A DNA stretch of 64,000 bases from Odiellus spinosus (GCA_963920705.1 OY987230.1:13169320-13233319); one strand, 5' to 3'; counted from the first letter of the stretch, positions 10,941-26,991 are shown. The notes: generated by a model not told the origin, from the letters alone. Made by a program: numbers and translations.

Positions 10941-12490
10941 TTTTTCCGTCTTTATAGCTTATAAATTAAACTTAGAAGTAATCTTAAAAGGTAATCGTTG
11001 AAAGTAATCGGGTAAATGATAACTTTATCCATAAATTGAAACCGGTAATCAAGTATTTAGAAAAGCAAATGATATATCAAATAAAATTAAAATATATTCA
11101 TTACTTCATGCCCTCTTTAAAAAAACAATAAGATTAAAGTCTAGCTCTCTCTCGTGTTGAAATATCGAAGTGATTTTGACCATAAGCGGGGGAATGCCTT
11201 TATTTAGTAAAATAAGCGAATAAGAAAAGGATAGCGAATGGGAAAACGAACGACCAGCGGAGAAAAAAAGAAGTTCTCCTAAAAAGAGGTTGGTCTCGGT
11301 TTTCTCCTCACGCGATCCTCATAACGCGGAAAAATGGAACGAAATAACCCGAGCAATGGCTAGCATGGTACGCATGCTGGAACGGAAAAAAGAACTCCAT
11401 TTATATACTTCGCTTCAAGAACCCAAGAACGGATGACAAAATAAATAAAGTTAAGACGGACTGATATACAACGTTAAGACTAATAGAGAAAAAAATAGAT
11501 ATAACGATAGTCTTCATGAACACGAGTATAGTTTATACAGCGAAAAGGTTTGCTGATAGAAATAGGAACAACGACACGCTCTCAATTTTCCCAAAATAAC
11601 GGCACTGCATCAAGTAAGTGCAGAAATATCGTAAATACTTCTTTCGTGATAATGACTACATTGTTGGAAATAAATAAAATCCTCATAATTTCTTAAATTG
11701 AATAATTATAAAATTGTTGTGAATTAATTTTGAATATTATAATTTTTTTTTATAAAGTAATAGTGTCACCAATTTCTCACTCGTACAATTGAAATTTGAG
11801 TAGCATTTTCTAGAAGGTCATTAAAAATCGATTAGAAATATATCCATTGAAAACAAATTACCGCAAAAAATATATCTTTGACATTTTTGAAAATAAAAAT
11901 TTAAACCTATACTAGGTATACCTTATCGCGTGGGTATTATAGAGCCTACAGTTGATTCTCACACCTGATATAGCCACTTTCGTGAGGTATCTTTCACGAA
12001 AGTATTTAATCTAGAAACAAGGTAGTCTCGATCGCGATAATTATTTTTGTATTAGTTGAAATTGAACTTTTCTATAGAGAAAACGACATTGAACGAAAAA
12101 CTATATAATTTGTATTGTTTTTCTTATGACATCAATATTTAATTATAAAATTAAATTAATATCGAGTAGTGAAGTTACTCAGATGAGATTTAGTACCCCT
12201 GTAAACCCGTTGAGTGACGTCAACCAGATATAAGGAAATAAATACCAACAATCAAGGAAGCGTATTATACTTTTGTCGTTTTTGGAACCTTGATCCAAAA
12301 AGTCTTATACCATTATTAGAAACTTATTGTTAACCAACGTTACGGTATCATCAAGAGAAAAAAAAAATTAAATAAAAATATTTTTAAAATATGGTTTTTT
12401 AAAAACACGTCATACTAGAGTTGTAAAATTTTGAACAATTTTTTTTAATATAGTATGAAAAAAGCTAATATATTATCCTTAGAAAAAAAT
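10941..12490. other. Non-coding A+T-rich stretch
   Basis: No gene was recognised. The only repeat noticed is the family I fragment at 11935-12020. Confidence 0.35.
11935..12020 (+). repeat. Family I dispersed repeat, copy 1
   Basis: GTTGATTCTCACACCTGATA and, further on, GGTATCTTTCACGAAAGTAT are shared in diverged form with 41175-41240 and 32888-32955 (consensus near TCGTGAAAGTACTTTAA). Nature unknown. Confidence 0.35.
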
Positions 12491-12508
12491 GTGACAGCTT
12501 CACTTTAA
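12491..12508. mobile_element. Family F terminal fragment
   Basis: GTGACAGCTTCACTTTAA matches the right end of the element at 14600-14975 (GGTGACAGCCTCACT followed by TTAA). The rest of the element was not found upstream. Confidence 0.5.
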
Positions 12509-12533
12509 TATCTCACAATTTTTAGATTTTATG

Positions 12534-12616
12534 CACTCTAAAAAATTACTTTAATTTTCCAAGTCAAATTACTAGTAGCTTGCTGCCATTAAAAATTAAG
12601 GTAATTTCTTAGAGTG
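12534..12616. repeat. Short hairpin repeat
   Basis: CACTCTAAAAAATTACTTTA is matched by the complement ending TTCTTAGAGTG, giving arms of about 24 bases around a 35-base loop. It lies just downstream of the family F end and may belong to the same remnant. Confidence 0.5.
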
Positions 12617-12761
12617 ATATTCAGTTCGTTTAAAGAGAAGGTATAGAGGAAAATTAAGAGATTATTTTCTGCTTCTAAAAATTAGAAACGTAGTAAAATA
12701 TTCAGGAAGTATTTCTGAATTTTACCAAAAAGTCGAAAACCTGTTTTGGGCATTCTATTAA

Positions 12762-12943
12762 AAGGAGAACCTCCAACCAATCAGAAAATTCTCGCGACAC
12801 GCGCTGCGGCACACCCTTTAAATCGCGCTAAATCTCGTTCTTGATTAGTTTCGCGAGCGCAATTGTGCGTAAAACAGCGCTTGTCGCGGATATTTTATGA
12901 AGCCAAAGGTGGGGAATCTTTTGATTAGTCAAAAGTTCTCATT
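12762..12943. mobile_element. Family E TTAA-flanked foldback, full copy
   Basis: TTAA at 12758-12761 and 12944-12947 flank an element that starts AAGGAGAACCTCCAACCAAT and ends with the diverged complement AGTCAAAAGTTCTCATT. The interior has CGCGACACGCGCTG-like and CAGCGCTTGTCGCGG-like inverted segments. A partial copy lies at 44333-44405. It contains a CCAATCAG motif. No coding capacity. Confidence 0.7.
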
Positions 12944-12947
12944 TTAA

Positions 12948-14599
12948 TTGAATGCCAAAATATATATCCGATTTTTTAATATAGCAGAAAACAAAAAACA
13001 ATCGCTTTATTTTCTTTTTCACCCTCCATATAAGATTTTTCTCGTAAAGGATTAACAAATAATCCGATCCCATTTAGCAAACTTTTCTGTAACAAAATTA
13101 TCAAGGCATTAAAGTTCGTCCATTAACGAAATATAGTTACTTAGTGACTTCATTACGGATACCTATAGAATATATCCATGTCAATGAACTAAATTTTATT
13201 ACTTTAAAGCCAATAGATAAAATACTGTTAATTTAATAGGTTTATTTTCACCCTAAATTTAACAATTATAATATTCTTACTGACAGTTTAATGTTTCCCA
13301 CTTCAATTTATCAAGTTATTACCGGTATATTATACAATTTACTATTTTCCCCGGGGCTTCCAAATTAAAAATATTTTATTACATTACCACGTAGTTACTG
13401 CTTTAGTTTCCAAATTAGCAATGCACAGTTATTAGTAGTGTATAGTTTTTCAAATTAACACATTTTTGCACTCAATGTAAGCCCGTGCACGACCGCGGTA
13501 TATACCCAAGTCACGTAAACTCTATCAGTGTAATTTTTTTATTTCTCTCTCTCACTCTCTCTCCCCTTAACCTAACCCTTAATTTCCCATCTACTTTTCG
13601 TAGCCGTGTTTATCCTCGTTAAAAGGTTGTTTTTAATTACGTTCCTACTATACGGTACAGAGAGTTTCGTTTTCTCGATTCTAACCAGTCCTTATATAGC
13701 TACCCAGGGGATAATTTGGTCGTAGATCGCGGGCCAACGGAGATATTTTCCTACACCAAACCGGAAACGACATAACTACGAAAGCTAGAGTGGAATGATA
13801 CGCAATTTTAAACCCAATAGATTGGAAAGTAGTACGGTATTATCTCCGGTTGACGTCGTGTATAGAAATGCGTGTTCGAACGACATTTGTAGACGGGATA
13901 ATTCCTTAAACGAAAGCCCCCAATTCCAGGGACCTATTTCGTGCTAAGCCTTGGTCCTTTTCTCATAGCAGCCTCTCCATGATTTAAATTTCCTCCCGCG
14001 TCCCCTATGGCGAAATAGCTCTTATCAATTATTCGTAATAAGCGGCCACGGAATATGAAAGTAACGAGGAAAAGGACCTGTCAGAAATAAACGGTTCTAC
14101 CACCACCACCAACGTATACAAAGGTATAAGGGTTAGTTGATTTTTTGCACCCCCCACCCTTTTAAAAAAAAAAAAAGGAATGGAGAGAGAGAGAAAATTG
14201 TTATTATGGGAACGATAACGATAATGGGCCAGAGTGTTTAAAAAGGAATGGCTTTTGTATTGAAGTCATTTCAATAGAGGGTGAAATGATTTAAAGTTTT
14301 AAATTAATTGGATTACGTAATTGGACTATGAATTTAACTGTCTAAGAATTATTTTTACTCTGGTAATTAGGATAAATTCACTATTTATTCGAGCAATCGT
14401 GAAATTACTCTTACGTGATGAAACCTTTTCAGTAGTTTCCTAGACTAATTAAAATTATTTGCAGACCGAAGTTTCATTTGATTTGGCACCGACTACGTTT
14501 CTTGTTAAGCAGACTGATGCTAGCTTATACGAATTCCTCCACGGTTGATTTATACGTAGTTATATAAACCCGGTTTTGAGTAGATATAAATCTAATTAA
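12948..14599. other. Non-coding stretch
   Basis: No gene was recognised. It contains a CT-rich microsatellite near 13542-13564 and a CAC-type repeat near 14100. Confidence 0.35.
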
Positions 14600-14975
14600 A
14601 GTGTGGCTGTCACCAATGTTTGTACTTCAAATGGATTATATTTTAAGTTTTGTTATCATACTCTTAAAATGCAATATTCCAAATTTTATACCTCTGGGTT
14701 GAAAAGTTTGTAAGAAACTTCAAAATTAAAAATATAAAGGTATTGTTTTTCCCGATATATGACGTAGATTATTTCTGGAACGTATTTAAACTATAATTTT
14801 CATACAAAAGGTAGGAATTTCTATATGTGAAACTAATTATTTATCATGATGACGATGCTCTGCTTCAGTCGTTCGTTAGTTCAGTCTTCTTCGAACGACT
14901 GAGTTTTAAGGATCTTTCCGAAAATGCTATTCATTTTCTATTTGAAGTTCACGAAAACTCGGTGACAGCCTCACT
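14600..14975. mobile_element. Family F TTAA-flanked foldback element
   Basis: TTAA at 14596-14599 and 14976-14979 flank a 376-bp element. It begins AGTGTGGCTGTCACC and ends GGTGACAGCCTCACT; the inverted similarity continues inward to TACTTCAAATGG and its complement. An internal hairpin CAGTCGTTCG / CGAACGACTG lies at about 14866-14902. A lone right end of the same family is at 12491-12508. Confidence 0.7.
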
Positions 14976-14979
14976 TTAA

Positions 14980-15796
14980 CATAGTTTAAATTAATATTTA
15001 AGGTACAGTACTATTCTAAGCCGTTGAGTCAATGTTTGACAGGTCTAATTTTCTAAGAGTAAGTATATTTAGTCTATATTTGGATTGAAAAGGATTAACT
15101 TGTACGTTCGAAAGCTCCGCAGAAGCCACGCAGCTACTAGAAGTCTCGTGAATAATTAATTTTCATAATATTTTAAGTCAAGAAGATTTGTGTAAAAGAA
15201 TATGAGTATTTTTCTTTAAAATGAGTAAATTATTTAATTAGTTTAATTATGTAGTTTGCTTTTCTATTCTTGAATATATATGTTTAAATTCACATATCTG
15301 TTTGGGTATTTTAATTAATTTATTAATAATTTATATAAGAAAACGATTTAAATAAATTTTGTTTTCAGTTCTTTCACACTTCCTTTAAATACCTCTATCA
15401 TCCCCCTTGATCAAGACCGCTTTAGAAAAACTACTTTTAATAGTAACATGTTTAATATTGTGTATTATACCGCCTAAACAAAGTGCGAGTTTGCAAACTG
15501 CACTTGAACAAAATTATATTACTAGAATTGTGATAGTAAAGAGAGAGAAAATTCGATGAAAATAAATTAGTTTTAAGTGTTTTGGTTTTGGGAAGAAAAA
15601 ACCCTGTAAGAGAGCTTTACCGTGAACTTTGATGACCCACCGTTAAAACACTTTTACAGGCGCTTTATGTTAAATACATTAGAAAGTTTGCCCCTGAATG
15701 TGAGCTGCATCAAAATTAAAAAACATAGTTGCAAGGTAGTTTTTAATTATTTAAAAATGTAAATCCCATAGGTGCAGGGGTTAAAACGAGAAAGTT
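14980..15796. other. Non-coding A+T-rich stretch
   Basis: No gene, RNA or repeated element was recognised. Confidence 0.35.
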
Positions 15797-15800
15797 TTAA

Positions 15801-15919
15801 AGGGAGAATGAACCCAAACAACAAGGGATTTTTTTATCGATCCTCTTTCGTTTAAATATGCTTAATTCTAAATTGGATAAAAATTACAATCTCCTAGAAT
15901 TATCCTCTTCATTCTCCCT
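15801..15919. mobile_element. Family A short deletion derivative A4
   Basis: AGGGAGAATGAACCCAAACA at the left and TTCATTCTCCCT at the right are flanked by TTAA on both sides (15797-15800 and 15920-15923). Only 119 bases remain, with the palindromic core deleted, so intact ends on a shortened body suggest an internal deletion product. Confidence 0.8.
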
Positions 15920-15923
15920 TTAA

Positions 15924-17997
15924 CACGAATTTAACAAAACCCCCTTAAACCTAATTTGAATCTATTTAATAAAGCACGCGCTTCAGGCGTGATTGATCGA
16001 AGACAATGGTGTCTCAATTGCGAGACGAAATCAGAGAAAATATATCAAAGAAATTGAGGGACGCTAGTGGTTACGGATAAAGGTTTCACCACAAGTTCCG
16101 GTTATGACGCGTTTCCTTCCCGACTAGGGTCAGTAAATTTTTCTCTATCTATATTTATAAGCCTTGGCATATGACCAAGGGTTAATGAAAAACAGATCCA
16201 GACAAATAATGCGCGTGTAACGGTTAAACAAAAACGGACACCGTTGGTATTTATATATAAAGAAAATTATAAAATTATATAACGGTAAAATTAATGACAA
16301 GCTCTACCCGACGAATCACGTTAACACAAAAAATAAAGAACCATTAGTAAAAATCCCACCACAAATTCAAAATTATTCGTAAACAATACGAATAACGATT
16401 ATAAGTTTCCCGAGAAAAAGCGCGCTTGCACCTTAATTACCAAAATTACGTCATAAATAAAACGGAAAAAACATCTTTAATGAATCGGATCGTAAAAGAG
16501 TATGATCACTTAATCCGTTCAATTAGGGAATGCCGTTATTTTTGTTTATTAAAAGACGTAAAAAAGATATATACGACCGGACCATATTTTCTTAGGACGT
16601 TTTCCACGTAAAGGGCTAGCGGAAAACAGTGGGAGGATGAGGAGAAATGTTCATTCCATTAGCGAGATCCCATTTATCAAATGGAAGAGAGAGGGTGTGA
16701 GGGAGGTGGTGGGGACAAAAATAAGGTACGCTGCATTATATAGGCTACCGAGAGTTTGTGTGTGTGTATGAGAGAGAGAGTGAGAAAGAAGTTAGAGAAC
16801 CAAAAAAAAAAAGAGGAGTACCTGTCTGGGGAGAGGGGTTCACGGCCGGTTTAACCTCTTCTATATAACCAGTACTGAACTATAGCGCGTATCCAACTAT
16901 AGAACTGCTATAACCCTAAAAACGAAGAAGAGAAAAGTAGGGAAAGCGAAGCCAAGAGTAAAGAAGAAGACGGCTCCGCACGCGCTAACGAAGGCGGAAA
17001 TGGCCAAAAAGAAGCTCAAGATGAAATAAGAAAAGTGTTGGTTAACCCCGAGTTTATAGTTTCACCCATTCTTACTAAAAATTTCCAATCTTTAAGACTA
17101 GTCAAAATAATCATTTAAATTTAGATAAAATAACATTTAATAATTTATAAGTTTGCGATCAAAGATTTGGAAGATTAATTATAGAACAACTTTTTATAAT
17201 TTAAAAAAGGCCAATGCTTTAATATATATTAATACTTTCTTAAACTACTAGTCATTTTTAATCTTAACGAATTATCACAATGGCATAAGAATTAATTTTA
17301 AAATCCCAATACTACATCGCTTAAAAACACAATAGTTACGTGAAAAATCAATGGTACGAGCTTAAAATGACGAAAGTGGAAGTAGAAGAAGAGGAGAAGG
17401 AGAAAGAGCTCCATAAATAACAGGCCCATTGCAGTAGAGTCGTGCCCCCTCTTTTGGCAGAGGTCGTGACCTCAGACTCGCTTCAATAGTATAAGAGCTG
17501 GGCTCACGCGCGGGCCCGGCCAACAGAGTGAAGGAGAAAAGTGGGTGGACACACGACGGAGTTCTGGACATCTTAAAGCGTCGGGCTCCATCGACGCCAT
17601 TCATGGGAAAAAACTGCATTCTTTCACTTTTTCCCTTTTCCGCTCTGAGAGAGAGAGAGAGTGGGAGAGAGATAGAGAGCTAAAGAACTCAGCGACTAGG
17701 CGGAGTGCTGGGACTTAATACTCCCGAAGGCTGTCAGCTAGTTTCCTAAAGAGCCAGCTAAGATCCCGGGACTTATTCAATAGAAAAATTATCGAGGGTT
17801 GTATTAGAGATAGGAAGGAAACTCGTGGCTATTTCTTTCTTTTTTTTTCTTTTTTAAGACGCTTCTTCTATATCTCCGCACCACAAAAACGACCCTTAGA
17901 TAAATTGCCCCAAATTCTAACAAAGTTTGTGGAAAAAAAGTTGTCTCGTATATGGAACAGGATTACCGGCGAATAAAATTCTTTCTATAGAGCTCAA

Positions 17998-18001
<4 letters not shown>
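15924..18001. other. Non-coding stretch with a GC-richer patch
   Basis: No gene was recognised with confidence. GA-rich simple sequence occurs near 16770 and 17648. About 17380-17760 is clearly richer in G+C and CpG than its surroundings (for example GGGCTCACGCGCGGGCCCGG near 17500). This could be a regulatory patch or an old insertion. A 47-codon lysine-rich frame ends near 17026; see findings. Confidence 0.35.

Positions 18002-18029
<28 letters not shown>
18002..18029. repeat. Poly-T tract (28)
   Basis: Uninterrupted run of T. Confidence 0.9.
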
Positions 18030-18321
18030 CAAATTTAAACCAACATGAAAAAAGTTTTCTTTCGCCAATTATAGACCTCACTTAAATGTTTTTTAGGATT
18101 ATTATATGAAAAAGAAAACTTTTTAAAGAGACAACATAATGGAACATCAAAGAATTATTAAAGAGACTGGTAAATTGATCTTTAGCGTTCTTTATAATTC
18201 TAAAAGTAAAACAATCCTCAAATGTACGTGACTTACCAGGAATTTGTGATTAAAAATCTAAAATTAAACTTGTTTTTTTGATACTTTGTAACAGAAGGTC
18301 TCTTTGAAAAAGCATTGAAAC

Positions 18322-18322
<1 letters not shown>

Positions 18323-18353
<31 letters not shown>
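18323..18353. repeat. Poly-T tract (31)
   Basis: Uninterrupted run of T about 300 bases downstream of another T tract. Two tails on the same strand this close could mark retroposed copies, but no shared body was recognised. Confidence 0.9.
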
Positions 18354-18357
<4 letters not shown>

Positions 18358-18723
18358 AAGAAGACTAATCAAGCAAAGCATCACCCTTTTAGCAATTCTG
18401 GTAGAAATCTATTTTCCGTGTTAATTCCTCGCAACTAAGACTTCAAAAACATCAAAAGAAACGACAACCAGGGAAAAAAATAACACTCTTTATATCATTA
18501 CGAAAAGCAACGCGAGCCTAACTGAACCTTTTCTGCAAAGATAGTCACTTAATCGCGAGAAATAAAGTGATGACCCAGCCATACACATGTTGCGTAAGAT
18601 TAACCATAACTGAGACGGTTTCATATTATATGGGAGTAAAAGAGTATCAAGTAGAGTAAAGAGAGAAAACAAGATGAGTAGGTGCTTATAAGAGACCTCA
18701 GTTGAAGAGCAATAGGTAAATAT

Positions 18724-19757
18724 TAGGGCTGGGCGAGTACTCGATTGATTCGAGTAACTCGATCGAGTACCGAGTCGAGTACTCGACTCGGTACTCGATC
18801 GACCTCATTTTACTACTCGTGACGAGTATCGAGTATTGGTTTTACTACTCGACAAACTACTCGATAAGCATTCGCGATAAGAATTCCCCGGAACCCATTA
18901 GAAACTCGGCAAGGCTAGTAAATAGAAATTAATATCGACTTTGTACACAAAGGAAAGTTAAGAAAAAATAAAAAAAATTGTGTGGACATAAAAACGCTCA
19001 GGCTGGCTCTTCCCCGCCTGCAGAGATACAAAAGTCTAGAGAGGGGTTGTCATGTAACACAGTTATATTTTTTGTAAAAATTGATGATGCGGACGACGCG
19101 ATAAAGGCTATTTGAAAATAGCGCCTCTATCGCGTCGTCTGCTCCATCGATTTTTACTAAAAATTAATACAGCCACCTGACAACCCCTCTCTAGACTTTC
19201 TTATCCCTCCAGGCGGCGAAATGGAATTTCTTGGCGGGATAGGACCTGCCTGGACCCTGCAAGCGTTTTAGTTTTAGTTTGGATTTCGGTCTTCTGAAGT
19301 TTTAATACAAAGCCTGCAGGCAATGGAGCTTATATTCTTTTGGATTTATACTTTTGGGTCGTAAGTTGGGAAAGTGGAACTTTCTTTGCAAGCACTGATT
19401 TATTATTTCTACATGAAAATCTAAAAGTTCCTGAATCTAAACAGTGAAATTTTCTAACTTTTGTTCTGACTGATCTCTACTTCATGTAATGTGATATAAC
19501 ACAAAAAGCGTTAACAGTTGTAAAAGTTTAAAATATGATTTTCTTTATATTGTTATTGTTAGTGTTGAATGGTTAAACCTAAGCTCACTCCTTAATTAGT
19601 TAAAACTCGCGAGTACTCGAGTGCATGAAAATTAACCAAGGCCCAACTACTCGATACTCGACACAACATTTAATACTCGACTCGGTACTCGACAACGAAA
19701 ATTTTTGGTACTCGATACTCGACTCGGTACCCTAAAAGTACTACTCGCCCAGCCCTA
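18724..19757. mobile_element. hAT-like non-autonomous element, 1,034 bp
   Basis: The ends are TAGGGCTGGGCGAGTA and its complement TACTCGCCCAGCCCTA (the right end has a short insertion), flanked by a perfect 8-bp duplication GTAAATAT (18716-18723 and 19758-19765). These are standard hAT features. Both subterminal regions are packed with ACTCGA/TACTCG motifs in both orientations, as expected of hAT transposase-binding regions. No open frame for a transposase remains. The interior carries a nested palindrome at 19014-19217. Confidence 0.9.
19014..19217. mobile_element. Palindrome nested in the hAT-like element
   Basis: AAAGTCTAGAGAGGGGTTGT at 19031 is matched by the complement ending at 19199. 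The symmetry extends outward, less perfectly, through CGCCTG and its partner. Near the centre GACGACGCGATA pairs with TATCGCGTCGTC. It could be a MITE inserted in the larger element or part of its original body; no clear target duplication was seen. Confidence 0.7.
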
Positions 19758-19765
19758 GTAAATAT

Positions 19766-23458
<3,693 letters not shown>

Positions 23459-23518
23459 TTTGAGACTATTCTCTAACTTCATTTCAAAACGTCAAATATT
23501 TCAGGTGATTTTCATCAA

Positions 23519-23944
23519 AGGGAGAATGAACCTAACAATAATAAAAAATTTTATCGATTCCTAATCATTTAAATAGTCCTAATCCAACAGTAAAAAATTT
23601 ACAAACAAATAAAACTATAAATTTAAAAATTACCATCAAAATAGGCTTAGCTGGATTCATGGAGATATCCTGAACTCCCAGTATAAGAACTAGCGACCAA
23701 TGACAATAATCACGGCGATCCCGCATTCCCCATATTAGAGGCATCGATCAACGTCATTGGTCGCTAGTCCTTATTTGGGGAGTTCAGCTGATCATCATAA
23801 ATCCAGCTAAGCCTATTTTCCGGGTAAGTTTTAAATTTATTTCTAGTTTAATATTTGTTTGTAATTTTTTTACTGTTGGATTAGGCATATTTAAACGATA
23901 AGGAATCGATAAAAAATTACTTGGTTTTATGTCTCATTCTCCCT
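23519..23944. mobile_element. Family A palindromic MITE, full copy A5
   Basis: It begins AGGGAGAATGAACCTAACAA and ends with CTCATTCTCCCT followed by TTAA (23945-23948). The left flank is TCAA, a one-base decay of TTAA. The 426-bp body is palindromic with the family landmarks AAAATAGGCTTAGC and GCTAAGCCTATTTTCCGGG. Confidence 0.87.
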
Positions 23945-23948
23945 TTAA

Positions 23949-24609
23949 AAACCAAATCTGTAACTTCATTTCAAATGGTGAAGTTTTTCAGGTCATTTTC
24001 TTTAAAAAATGTACCAATATCTAATCAACGAAATTTCACACCTTTAATTGATATATTATTTAAATTTAGACACGGCGACTTCTTGGCACATTTCGCGTGG
24101 TAAGATGTCAAAATTTAAGCTTCTTTACAGTGATTTGCATAAAATATCTATGAATATGCGAGATTTATTACATCACATACGGTTTTAGAACCGTCTGGGA
24201 ATTGGATTAAAAGACTAATTAGTTTCCTGCTAAAGTTATTCGCTGGACATCTTTCCTGGTCAAATATTTCGCATCATAATTTTAAATTATCGTATATATA
24301 CGGTACAACATAAAAGAGAAACCCAAGTTTAAGGAAATTTTATGGAAAATCACGTAAACCTTTATAACTGCGGATTTCTGGAATCACGGCATAGTATGCT
24401 AAAATAAATATGATCTATACACAGATATAAATGACTTAATATAGAAACTGTCACATTCTTGATATACAACTATAGATTACCGAAACTAACCTCATTCAAA
24501 AAAGCCTAAAAGATGCCGAGTTATAAGATTTTTGAAATGCAAAAACGTTGAAACTGTAAAAATTGTCTTATATCGTGGCGCTTTTACAAGAGTACAAGAA
24601 AATAAACTT
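23949..24609. other. Non-coding A+T-rich stretch
   Basis: No gene or repeat was recognised. Confidence 0.35.
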
Positions 24610-24737
24610 TTATCCTAGAGAGAATATATAAACTTAACACAGGTTTGGCCCCAACCTTTTTCTATGGATACAAGCTGGGATCTTCGAATCCGGAGCCTTT
24701 TCCTGCAAGGCGTAATGCTAATCACTGCCTCACGAAT
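24610..24737 (-). mobile_element. tRNA-derived SINE relic
   Basis: Read on the minus strand, GAGGCAGTGATTAGCATTAC resembles the A-box half of a tRNA. CCTTGCAGG sits where the anticodon arm would be, and GGATTCGAAGATCC resembles the B box and T arm. Downstream comes GGGGCCAAACCTGTGTTAAG and a TTCTCTCTAGG segment. From memory this recalls the body of widespread animal tRNA-SINEs; that comparison is unverified. It has decayed and no clear tail or target duplication was found. Confidence 0.6.
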
Positions 24738-24744
24738 ATGAAAA

Positions 24745-26660
24745 ACATCAGACTATGAATTAAAAATATCTTCAGTACCAATAGTACGCAACTAAAGGAA
24801 ACATTTTAAAAGAAGAATCTAAATATAACAATGACAGAAAAGGTGCGAAAAATAAACCATATCACAGCGCATTCATTAAATAACACAACTAAACCATTAT
24901 CTTCCACTATCAACATTAAAAGACTTATTTTGCGTATAAAAATCTTATCCTGCTAAAATACATTGATGAATAATTCTTTTCACTAAGCCTTTGCTGATGA
25001 ATCAGATATGGGGAATTCTTCCGCATCACACGAGATTTGTGAAGGTACCTTCGAGGCAAGATGGAATACGGTAGGTAACGTAAAGATGGAGAAAGAGAGA
25101 GAGAGAGGGACCAAAAAAATCTAACCAGAAATGTCCGTTTCCAACGACTGATCCATATTTTAAGCTGTAATATGAAAAATGGAAGATTTTTGTAAGCGAT
25201 AGCAGAGGCGAGCTGGATATGTCAAAACAAGTCGAGATGGATATAATATAGAGCAGATTTCGTGCCCGTTATAGTCCAGACTTATACGCTCTTCGTAAAT
25301 GGAAAATATTCGCCCCTTTTTTATCCCAAAAAGTTTATATTCGCGAAAGGACGATGTACTGAGTGAAGGCTATGGCTATTCAGTCACTAGATTTTGTTTT
25401 TTATAACCCTATAATGGAGTTTGCTATGAACAAATATATTTCAAATTCAAGTTCACAACGCGTATGGATTGTAGTCCTAACAGTACAGGGTGTTTTCCCT
25501 CCCTTCCCCATGTTTTCCACCTAAGTTCGACTTGTACGTGCATGGACGAAGATACGATTAGTCAGATATTTGACTACACAGGAATGAGTACTGAGAATTT
25601 CCTTCGCAGCGGATGGAAGAAAATGGAGTTGGGGATACGAAGGACCAACTCCTTGCGGAGTATCCGCAACACTCCCTTAATTGGATCTGCGGTTCGAACA
25701 GGACAATACCCAGACTCTGCCACTGAGAGACCAGTTTACAGGAGTACGCCATTACTCTCCGGCAGCGAAAAACAACAACAACACCAAAAAGCCTTAAGTT
25801 GCACATAGCTCGGGTCTAAAGCAATCTTTACAATTTTCTGCTGAAAAACAAATAGTTTCACTGTCAAAAATAAATATTTTTGCTACTAAAATGGCTCTAA
25901 AAATTAGCTCTTATGCTAATAAGGTATGCATAAACTTATCATAATCACTAACTGTAATGTATATCGTAAGTTCCTAAGGCTATAAAACCAGAAAATTTAA
26001 AGGTAGTATTTTATTTGGCCCCTTTTGTAATTTTTTTTATCCAATTCATAGCTATAACACCCTGTATGCACAACCGTAAATATGTAGAACGAAAAACTAA
26101 TACCAATATTCCATATATAGAAAATAGGCCTAACTCTATGAAATTAAATTTATTCGGGCGGTTATTTTCCCGTCTGGAACGGCGTCAAAACATATATGTA
26201 TATATAAGGATAGAAATAGAAGATAGGATGGAAGAAACGATTCTTTCGATAATTTCAGAGTAACTTCTCACCACGTATAAAGTTATATAACTCCTTTAAT
26301 CCAACGAAACAAATGAAAGTTATGAAAGGAACCCTATAGATAAAACTTCGCGTGTACTAAAAACTAGAATTGATTCTGACCATATACTATAATAATATAC
26401 CTCAAGTCTGTTCGCGCCATGGCCGTTTAAATTTAAGGTTGATTATAGGAGCTTGGCACTCAATGCTATTTCCCTCATTGGAAATAGCCTCGAAGACAAG
26501 ACGCTGCCATTCGCTTATATAAAACCATTTTTTGCTTCATTCGCTCACCTAAAATTTATTTATTCACGGTTGCTTCACGAAGGCGCGCTGAATATGCTTT
26601 AATATACATTCAACGCCATCTGCAAAGGATATATCACATATTTCATACTCGTCAGAGTAC
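24745..26660. other. Mostly non-coding, one open-frame candidate
   Basis: Apart from the open frame at 25464-25808, nothing was recognised. A GA-rich patch lies near 25090. Confidence 0.35.
25464..25808 (+). CDS. Candidate exon, unknown protein (114 codons)
   Basis: The frame is open from about 25407; the first ATG is at 25464 and it ends in TAG. The stretch is less A+T-rich than its surroundings. The translation is hydrophilic, with a basic Ser-rich segment (IRRTNSLRSIRNTPL) and a Gln-rich tail, and no domain I recognise. If real it would be a last exon. The opposite strand is also open for 82 codons, which weakens the case. No convincing splice acceptor was fixed. I would not annotate it without transcript support. 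Confidence 0.2.
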   Translation: MDCSPNSTGCFPSLPHVFHLSSTCTCMDEDTISQIFDYTGMSTENFLRSGWKKMELGIRRTNSLRSIRNTPLIGSAVRTGQYPDSATERPVYRSTPLLSGSEKQQQHQKALSCT

Positions 26661-26666
26661 ACGCGT

Positions 26667-26730
26667 GTTCAAGAACTATTTTTCATCCTACGGGATTTAA
26701 TAATGTGTATCAATTCGCCTTAGCTTCTCC
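26667..26730 (+). repeat. Family K dispersed repeat, copy 1
   Basis: TTCAAGAACTATTTTTCATC, then GGGATTTAATAATGTGTATC and a pyrimidine-rich end, recur in diverged form at 27836-27900, 43441-43505 and 50780-50845. No terminal repeats were seen. Nature unknown. Confidence 0.5.
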
Positions 26731-26991
26731 TATGTTGTCAACTTATCTTAAAGAGAGTGGAAAAAAATATAGTAACTATTTATTGATTCTACTACTAAAA
26801 ATAAGGCCTTGTTTGTGTATACAGTAAAAAATTCAGCGTTTTTGAATTGTGGATAAATGAAAAAAATCTGAAAATATCATATTTTAGCATTTATTTGTGT
26901 AAAAACTTCGGACCAATCACAAGACACCTTATCTATTGCTAAATATAATCCAAGTATACACGTGCGGTGGTACGCTATTAGTCTCTCGTCG

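Noticed and set aside
13567..13582. CCTAACCC as telomeric repeat
   Set aside because: Only about one unit is present.
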